From contig JAIQFI010000001.1 in assembly GCA_020073345.1 (NCBI GenBank), positions 248,001-312,000 of the forward strand: DNA of 64,000 nucleotides, read 5' to 3'. Made by a program: the position numbers and the translations under genes. Each line of letters opens with the position of its first letter. The first letter of the stretch is position 1. Below are positions 58,793 to 64,000 of this stretch, piece by piece. Source of the DNA: Terriglobia bacterium (GTDB taxonomy: Bacteria > Acidobacteriota > Terriglobia > Bryobacterales > Bryobacteraceae). The notes under the pieces are model-generated. The model worked only from the letters and a program-made list of their open reading frames with translations, ran no database searches and was not told the origin of the DNA.

Positions 58793-59755
58793 GTGTTTCG
58801 TACGGCTCTTACCTCGGTTCTGACGTTCGCTCTAACGCTATCCGCCGCGGATCGAATGGTCAGTTCAAGTCTTGAGCTGCAGGGCAAGATCACCGGCGCC
58901 GGCAGCAAGCGCCAGCTGCGGGTGACCTTGTTCGGCGTGGAAACACCCTACATGGAAACCATTGAGGTGAATCGTGCGGGTGAATTTCACTTCCGCGCGC
59001 TCGCTCCGGGCAACTACACCGTGGCTGTGGCCCGCAAAGACTTAGGCGAAGTTCGCCGCACGGTGGTGGTGAGTGCCGCCCTGGCCGGCCCCTCCGGAGT
59101 GGTGCACGCCACCATTCCATACAGTTCGTCTGAGGCGGCCGCCAATCCCAGTGGCGGAATCGTTTCGGTTCGCCAGCTTTCCATTCCCGGAACCGCGTCA
59201 GCCAAGTACGCCGAAGCGCAAAAGCGGCTGGCCGCGCACGATCCGGATGGCGCAGCCCGTCTTCTGCAAGAGGCTATAGAGGCCGCACCCCAATACGCCT
59301 CGGCCTGGAACGCACTCGGCGTCATTGCTTTTCAAACCGGCGAAGACGACCGCGCCGAAAGTCTCTTCCGCAAATCGCTGGCAGCGGATCCCGGCGCCTT
59401 CGAGCCGCTCGTCAATCTCGGCGGCGTGTTATTGAAACGGAACGCTCCGGAGGACGCACTGCAATTTAACCAGCGCGCCGTCCACAACCGTCCGGAAGAC
59501 GCTCTGGCCAACGCCCAGCTCGGAATGAATTACTTCCAGATGGGACAGTTCGATGAGGCCGAGCAGTATTTGCTGGCGGCCAAGCGCCTGGACCCCGCGC
59601 AATTCTCCCAGCCGCAGCTCTTTCTGGCCGATATCTACGCGCGCCGCGGGAATCGAAGCGCTGCGATTCAAGAACTCGAAGACCTTCTCGCGATCCGTCC
59701 CGACGGCCCGCTATCGGACCGCATTCGCCGCGACCTGGCCCATTTGGTTCACTAG
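58793..59755 (+). CDS. Exported TPR protein with carboxypeptidase-regulatory-like N-terminus
   Basis: A 320-residue protein starting with GTG. The signal peptide covers about residues 1-19. An N-terminal beta-sandwich-like segment (LELQGKITGAGSKRQLRVTLFGVETPY, then GEFHFRALAPGNYTVAVARKDLG) resembles a carboxypeptidase-regulatory domain. From about residue 140, four or five tetratricopeptide repeats follow (AKYAEAQKRLAAHDPDGAARLLQEAIEAAPQYASAWNALG, and so on). It probably acts as a periplasmic protein-interaction scaffold. Its end overlaps the convergent gene at 59711-60085 by 45 bases. Confidence 0.85.
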   Translation: MFRTALTSVLTFALTLSAADRMVSSSLELQGKITGAGSKRQLRVTLFGVETPYMETIEVNRAGEFHFRALAPGNYTVAVARKDLGEVRRTVVVSAALAGPSGVVHATIPYSSSEAAANPSGGIVSVRQLSIPGTASAKYAEAQKRLAAHDPDGAARLLQEAIEAAPQYASAWNALGVIAFQTGEDDRAESLFRKSLAADPGAFEPLVNLGGVLLKRNAPEDALQFNQRAVHNRPEDALANAQLGMNYFQMGQFDEAEQYLLAAKRLDPAQFSQPQLFLADIYARRGNRSAAIQELEDLLAIRPDGPLSDRIRRDLAHLVH

Positions 59756-60085
59756 TCCGTCTTCCGCCCGCAGGTAAAACTCGAAAAGCGGCGCACGCTC
59801 GTGGTGGGCCCAGCGCCCCATCTTCCACTCTGCGCGCAGATGCTGCACATCCGCGCAGCTTGTCAGGTCCAACAGCATGGGGTAGGTGCCGCAATAGAAC
59901 TTTTGCGGGAAGACAACCAGGGGACGCCAGTGTTGCCCGTCTGGAGATCCCCACACGGAAACCTCCAGGTTCTCCTGCGGGATACTACGCGTGATGCCCA
60001 GTGTTAGCCGAATGACCCTGGCTTCGACGGCGATCGCCGCCCCAATTCCATCTTGACGGACGACAGTTTCCGGCAGCAACAACAT
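59711..60085 (-). CDS. Hypothetical protein coupled to aminotransferase
   Basis: A 124-residue cytosolic-looking protein with an all-beta pattern: EARVIRLTLGITRSIPQENLEVSVWGSPDGQHWRPLVVFPQKFYCGTYPMLLDL, resembling a discoidin/F5-8-type sandwich. Its ATG directly follows the aminotransferase stop (TAA then ATG, no gap), so it is translated from the same message. I do not recognise a named family. Similar small proteins occur beside other genes in acidobacteria. Confidence 0.7.
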   Translation of the reverse strand: MLLLPETVVRQDGIGAAIAVEARVIRLTLGITRSIPQENLEVSVWGSPDGQHWRPLVVFPQKFYCGTYPMLLDLTSCADVQHLRAEWKMGRWAHHERAPLFEFYLRAEDGLVNQMGQVAANAVR

Positions 60086-61246
60086 TTAGGCCAGCTTCTT
60101 GAGACGCTCTTCAGCCTCCTTCAGAGTGTCATACTTTTTCGGAAAGCAAAAGCGGATCCAGCTCTTCCCGTCCGCGGCTTTTTCGAAGAAGCTCGATCCG
60201 GGCACGGCGGCGATTCCCACCGTCTCGATCAGGTGTCGTGTAAACGTGACATCGTCGTCATCTTTACTTAACATCGAAAAGTCTGCCATCACGTAATACG
60301 CGCCGCGGGGACAGGTGCAGCGGAACCCCGCCCGCTCCAGCATTTGGAGCATCATGTTTCGTCGTTCTGCGTAATGTTGTGCAAGTTCGATGTAGTAACT
60401 CTCCGGCAGCCCCAGCGCGACCACGCCGGCTTCCTGCAGCGGCGCGGCAGCGCCAACCGTCAGAAAATCGTGCACTTTGCGAATCGATTCGGTTATGTCC
60501 GGATTTGCCAGCACCCAGCCCACGCGCCAGCCCGTCACTGAGTACGTTTTGCTCATGCTGTTGATAAGAATGGTGCGTTCGCGCATGCCGGGGAGCGTCA
60601 TCATGGGGATGTGCCGCGCGCCGTCGTAGATGATGTGCTCGTAGATTTCGTCGGTGATGGCCAGCGCATCAAACTCCTGGCACAAATCGGCGATGAGTTG
60701 AAGCTGCGGGCGGTCAAACACTTGGCCGGTGGGGTTGCCGGGCGAGTTAATAATGATGGCTTTCGTTCTTGGGGAGAACGCCCGGCGAAGCTCGTCAGGA
60801 TCGAACCTCCAATCCGGAGGATGGAGCTTCACGAACTTGCGATGCGCGTCGCACAGCAGCGTATCGGGCCCGAAATTTTCGTAAAACGGCTCAAAGATAA
60901 TAACTTCGTCGCCGGGATTGGACACGGCAAGCAGCGAAGCGATCATGCCCTCGGTGGATCCGCAGCACACGGTGATCTCGCGCTCGGGGTCGATTTCGAG
61001 CCCGTAGTTTCGCCGGTATTTCGCCGCGATTTGGTCGCGAAAACGCTTCGCACCCCACGTAATCGCGTACTGATTGATGTCATCCGCGATGGCCTGACGC
61101 GCGGCGTCCTTCAAAATCTGGGGCGCCGGAAAGTCCGGAAACCCTTGCGCCAGATTCACGGCCTGGTGCTTCAAGGCCAGGCGAGTCATCTCGCGGATGA
61201 CGCTTTCGGTGATGCCGAGTGTGCGAGCAGCGCGAAAACGGGACAC
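60086..61246 (-). CDS. Class I/II PLP-dependent aminotransferase
   Basis: A 386-residue cytosolic aminotransferase from GTG at 61246, which overlaps the preceding stop by one base. Fold-type I features are LAQGFPDFPAP, the aromatic-ring stacking region, NSPGNPTG (167-174), the Asp199 that binds PLP nitrogen in ITDEIYEH, and the Schiff-base lysine Lys233 in NSMSKTYSVTGWRVGW. Sequence style (GFPDFPAP, DDINQYAITWG) is closest to methionine/glutamine/kynurenine-type enzymes such as YbdL or KAT. The frame is open upstream but homology starts here. Confidence 0.9.
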   Translation of the reverse strand: MSRFRAARTLGITESVIREMTRLALKHQAVNLAQGFPDFPAPQILKDAARQAIADDINQYAITWGAKRFRDQIAAKYRRNYGLEIDPEREITVCCGSTEGMIASLLAVSNPGDEVIIFEPFYENFGPDTLLCDAHRKFVKLHPPDWRFDPDELRRAFSPRTKAIIINSPGNPTGQVFDRPQLQLIADLCQEFDALAITDEIYEHIIYDGARHIPMMTLPGMRERTILINSMSKTYSVTGWRVGWVLANPDITESIRKVHDFLTVGAAAPLQEAGVVALGLPESYYIELAQHYAERRNMMLQMLERAGFRCTCPRGAYYVMADFSMLSKDDDDVTFTRHLIETVGIAAVPGSSFFEKAADGKSWIRFCFPKKYDTLKEAEERLKKLA

Positions 61247-63363
61247 TATTGTTGTTGTGGGCCGTAAATGCGGCGGTAGGCGTCGGCGTTGCGCAGCACG
61301 GCCTGGATGTAGCCGCGCGTCTGCGTGAAGGGCACGGTCTCGACGAATTCGGCGGGCTCCTGGAAGTTGCCCCATGTGAGCCACGATTTCGCCCGCGACA
61401 TGCCGGCGTTATAGGCCGCCAGCGCCGCTTCCGTATGGCCGCCGAGCTGATCCGTCACCAGCCGCAGATAATAAGTCCCGAATTGAAGGTTGAGCGAAGG
61501 CTGGAACAGTTTGGCCGTGGTGTATGCGGGAATCTTCAGCTTGCGGCTGAGCTCGCGGCCAGTGGCCGGCTCGATCTGCGTCAAGCCGCGCGCATTGGCG
61601 ACGGACACAACCTTGGCGTCAAACTCGGATTCCTGCCGGATCAGCGCAGCCATCAGGAACGGATCGAGCTTGTTTTGTTTCGAGAAGCGCTCCAGATCCG
61701 TGCGATAGGGCAGCGGAAACGCGAGTTGCCAGAAAGCAGGCGGCGCGGAGTCAATCGGCAGGTACAAATAATTTCCGGCGTAACTCTTGATATAGCGAAT
61801 GGCCTGCGCGGGCTGGCCGTCGCCGATCAGCGCACCGAGCTGCATGGCGAGCAGATGCGGCTGATCTCCGGTCCGGGCGCCGTAACGCAGCTCGATCTCG
61901 GCCCAGTCCTTCAATCCGGCGGAAACCAGCAACTTGGCGCGGTCGATACGGGCTTGCGACGCCGCACTCGCGTCAAAAACAGTCGTGCGCGCACGCTGTG
62001 GGAAAGCGACGGCTCGCAGAAATTCGGCGGCGGCGGGAGAAGGCGGTACGGTAGCGACGGGCGTCAGGCGGTCTCGCGCCAGCATCGCATAATACTGATT
62101 CGGATATTCGCGCGCGATTTCGTCGTAGTAGGCGCGGGCAGCGGCGCGGTCGTTGGACTGTTCCGCGAGACGCCCGAGGAAGTATAGCGCGGCAGAAGCA
62201 TCCTCCGACGCGGGGAACAATCGCAGGTGCGCTCGCAGAAGTTCCGTTGCATCCGATTCGCGGCGCAGGTAATGCACCCAGGCGACCTTCCAGTGGCAGC
62301 CGGCCGCCTGCTTATCCTGAGGGAAGGATTCGTAACAGGCGCGGTACAGCGGCTCATACTCGTCGGCCTTGTTTTCGGTCAGGTAGCGATTTGCCGCCGC
62401 CAGCACGGCCTGCAGCCGCCAGGTGGAGTTGGGATGGAGACGGCCGAGCTTGGCGGCCACCGCGTCCATCTCATCCAGATTATTCAGGCGGCGCGCGCTC
62501 TGCATGACGTAATACAGGCGCTCGGCATCCGCTTCGGCGGAGGCGACCTCGAGAGTCGAAAGATACTTGTAGGCGACCGCGTTCTCCTTAGCGGTGTAGC
62601 GAGCCACACCGATGCGGACGCGGGCGAGATCGCGCTCGGCGCCGCCGAGCTGCGGGACCAGAGCTTCCAATTCCTTGCGAGCACGCACGGCCTGGCCGGC
62701 ATCGAGGAGCTTGATCGCGCGCCCCAGCATGGCAGTGGGCAGCGCGGGCGGATACTTTTCGCCGAGGTCCGTCTTGAACTTTTCAATTTCTGTTGAAGCA
62801 AGCCCAGCTTCCGCCGACACGGGGAACCCATAGTAGACGCGCTGGTAGTAAATGGCGGCGCTGACGCTATCGCCCGAGCCCGCGAATGCGGTGCCCATCG
62901 CCAGATCGCCCTTGGGCTGCAAGAGCACGGAGTAGTATTTGCGCAAGAGCTCCAACGCGCCGGCGGGATCGTTATTGTTGGTCAGGGCGTCCGCGGCGAG
63001 CAGTGCCGCGCGAGGAACCAAAGGCGACGGCAGCGACTGCTTGAAGACCGTATCGAGCGTCGCCGGGACTGCCGCGTAATCCTTCGACGAGGATTGGGCC
63101 GAGGCCAGGAACCAAGCGGCATAATCGGCCAGCTTGGGAAGGCGCTGGGGCAGGCCTTTGAGAGCCACGATGGCAGCGGGATAGCGGCCGGCTTCGAGCG
63201 CGTCGGCGCCGGCTTTGAGATCGATTACGGGATCGGGAGCGGCATGTAGTGAGAACGTCAGCGCGAACATGACTCCTGCGACGGCGGTGAGGACCGCCAC
63301 GGCAGACAGAGCCGCGTTACGCCAGCGGGCCGGGATAGGAGGGACCAAGCAGTACCGCATCAT
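61246..63363 (-). CDS. slt: Soluble lytic transglycosylase with TPR-like N-terminus
   Basis: A 705-residue peptidoglycan lytic transglycosylase of the Slt70 type acting in the periplasm. A membrane anchor or signal segment (about 17-41) precedes a long helical superhelix of TPR-like repeats (about 50-540). The catalytic SLT domain begins near residue 565 and holds MAALIRQESEFDAKVVS (catalytic Glu578), ARGLTQIEPATGREL and AALAAYNAGMSRAKSW. It starts 47 bases inside the upstream small gene and its stop overlaps the aminotransferase start. Length matches Slt70 (about 640) with extra N-terminal repeats. Confidence 0.93.
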   Translation of the reverse strand: MMRYCLVPPIPARWRNAALSAVAVLTAVAGVMFALTFSLHAAPDPVIDLKAGADALEAGRYPAAIVALKGLPQRLPKLADYAAWFLASAQSSSKDYAAVPATLDTVFKQSLPSPLVPRAALLAADALTNNNDPAGALELLRKYYSVLLQPKGDLAMGTAFAGSGDSVSAAIYYQRVYYGFPVSAEAGLASTEIEKFKTDLGEKYPPALPTAMLGRAIKLLDAGQAVRARKELEALVPQLGGAERDLARVRIGVARYTAKENAVAYKYLSTLEVASAEADAERLYYVMQSARRLNNLDEMDAVAAKLGRLHPNSTWRLQAVLAAANRYLTENKADEYEPLYRACYESFPQDKQAAGCHWKVAWVHYLRRESDATELLRAHLRLFPASEDASAALYFLGRLAEQSNDRAAARAYYDEIAREYPNQYYAMLARDRLTPVATVPPSPAAAEFLRAVAFPQRARTTVFDASAASQARIDRAKLLVSAGLKDWAEIELRYGARTGDQPHLLAMQLGALIGDGQPAQAIRYIKSYAGNYLYLPIDSAPPAFWQLAFPLPYRTDLERFSKQNKLDPFLMAALIRQESEFDAKVVSVANARGLTQIEPATGRELSRKLKIPAYTTAKLFQPSLNLQFGTYYLRLVTDQLGGHTEAALAAYNAGMSRAKSWLTWGNFQEPAEFVETVPFTQTRGYIQAVLRNADAYRRIYGPQQQ

Positions 63364-63628
63364 CTTTCGCTAAGGTCTTCACCAGCTCCTGGTGCAGGTA
63401 ATCGGGAACTCCATTCAAGGGTACCAGGAAGCGATCTCGGAAGGCTTTCCGGGCGGCGTCGATATGGGGGCCGAGCGCGCCGTACAAATCGCGCGCCGCG
63501 CGGCCGGATTTGACCTGGGAAGCCTGATACAGCTGGATCTCGGCCACCTTAACGCGGGCGAAGCGGAGTGCGCCGGAGTGGGTGAGCGCTCGGGCGAGTC
63601 CGGCGGCGTAGATGGCGGAGATGTCCAA
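63317..63628 (-). CDS. Small hypothetical protein upstream of slt
   Basis: A 103-residue helical protein from TTG at 63628 (no ATG in frame upstream): IYAAGLARALTHSGALRFARVKVAEIQLYQASQ, then AARDLYGALGPHIDAARKAFRDRF. It overlaps the slt start by 47 bases and has high third-position GC like its neighbours, so it is probably real. The start codon lies inside a perfect inverted repeat (63625-63654). No family is recognised. Confidence 0.58.
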   Translation of the reverse strand: MDISAIYAAGLARALTHSGALRFARVKVAEIQLYQASQVKSGRAARDLYGALGPHIDAARKAFRDRFLVPLNGVPDYLHQELVKTLAKDDAVLLGPSYPGPLA

Positions 63629-63654
63629 ACCATATTGTATCGCTAATGGTTTGG
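63625..63654. promoter_or_regulatory. Perfect 9-bp inverted repeat at start of slt gene set
   Basis: Arms 63625-63633 and 63646-63654 (CCAAACCAT/ATGGTTTGG) are separated by 12 bases that contain TACAAT on the minus strand, a possible -10. A symmetric site around a -10 suits a repressor operator. No clear -35 is seen. Confidence 0.5.
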
Positions 63655-63739
63655 GGGCGGGCCGACCACAGGAGAACTCCAGTCGGTTCCACAGCGAGTA
63701 TCCACTTTCCAGCCCGCATAGCCGGATAATGTGGGATGC

Positions 63740-64000
63740 ATGCCAGAGGTCCTAGTTGCAACGCCGCTAAAGCACTTCGCTGTCACAAAGCCCTATAACT
63801 TTTCAGACGGCATTTCGATTCGTGAGCTAGCCCCAATCTTATGGGATATTTCCATCGTCAAAGGGTACGTATCAGAACACGAGCGTGAATATCTGGCAGA
63901 AGCGAAGTATTGGCTATGCGCCGGCAAAGAGGTTGAGCATGTATTTGGCGACGTCGGCGATGATCTCTACTCGAAAGCAACATATGCCGCTTGGGCGCTC
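63740..64000 (+). CDS. Partial hypothetical CDS of low GC (3' end beyond window)
   Basis: An open frame of 87 codons from ATG at 63740 to the window edge, beginning PEVLVATPLKHFAVTKPYNFSDGISIRELAP. It reads as a cytosolic protein with mixed helices, no signal peptide and no family I recognise. Two consecutive 60-base lines inside it are about 45% GC, against about 75% in a line just before, so it is likely from a transferred segment that continues to the right. The 85-base stretch between the inverted repeat and this ATG shows no other element. Confidence 0.6.
   Translation, partial: MPEVLVATPLKHFAVTKPYNFSDGISIRELAPILWDISIVKGYVSEHEREYLAEAKYWLCAGKEVEHVFGDVGDDLYSKATYAAWAL

Overview
The window looks like a chromosomal segment of a high-GC, gram-negative soil acidobacterium, most likely of the Bryobacterales/Solibacter group. 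This is inference from gene content: two giant Oar-type TonB-dependent receptors with an N-terminal carboxypeptidase-regulatory-like domain, an ATPase-less MacB/FtsX permease of the acidobacterial orphan type, a Ser/Thr kinase fused to a PD40 propeller, a transmembrane HTH regulator with a PD40 propeller, a DUF1592/DUF1552 pair, several quinoproteins and many secreted proteins without a named function. The segment is gene-dense with short gaps. I found no rRNA, tRNA, CRISPR array, complete insertion sequence or prophage.

Layout. 1-3.1 kb: a partial beta-helix lipoprotein and an S9 peptidase (minus), then a small secreted basic protein. 3.1-7.5 kb: tRNA nucleotidyltransferase (minus), feoA-feoB (plus), a DedA protein (minus). 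7.5-13.4 kb: a plus-strand run of DUF1592 dihaem-type protein, beta-barrel protein, Tat-exported DUF1552 protein and ankyrin protein. 13.4-16.4 kb: two tandem paralogous beta-barrel genes separated by a chimeric gene relic, then an HlyD-type adaptor (minus). 16.5-22.1 kb: small secreted or membrane proteins, a cytochrome/copper-monooxygenase-like protein, an NTF2-like protein, an ICMT-like methyltransferase and a TYKG-repeat protein. 22.1-29.7 kb: an MHS-type MFS transporter, a TonB receptor with a clear promoter, and a membrane/spermidine-synthase fusion. 29.7-36.8 kb: a J-domain protein, an SMP-30-like protein, a double VOC protein and two cytochrome-quinoproteins around a lectin-like protein. 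36.9-46.5 kb: a second TonB receptor with terminator, an exported methyltransferase-like protein, ExbD, the transmembrane regulator and a PQQ dehydrogenase. 46.5-49.7 kb: a minus-strand run PilZ - DUF721 - gatC - gatA - sodB. 49.8-55 kb: the orphan permease and the kinase. 55-64 kb: a DinB-like protein, two paralogous unknowns, a small membrane protein, Maf, a TPR protein, a tightly overlapped minus-strand set (unknown - Slt - aminotransferase - unknown), and at the right edge a partial gene of much lower GC.

The common theme is an envelope-centred life on organic matter: large TonB receptors (with an ExbD) for uptake, periplasmic quinoproteins and c-type cytochromes for oxidation, and surface or secreted proteins of unknown ligand. 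Housekeeping genes (cca, feoAB, gatCA, sodB, maf, slt) are interspersed.

The most distinctive non-gene signal is a set of small palindromic repeats. Three sites carry the GTAG-plus-hairpin layout known from REP elements. One of them is an inverted REP pair lying in frame inside the kinase activation segment, and the other two use GTAG as part of a gene's stop codon. A separate inverted pair with a GGACAG stem lies beside the kinase gene, and a tandem dyad supplies the last codons of the spermidine-synthase-like fusion. Other notable points are a tandem duplication that left a chimeric SDR/HlyD open frame, sigma-54-like motifs upstream of both duplicated beta-barrel genes, and several perfect dyads upstream of feoAB, a TonB receptor, the transmembrane regulator and the slt gene set.
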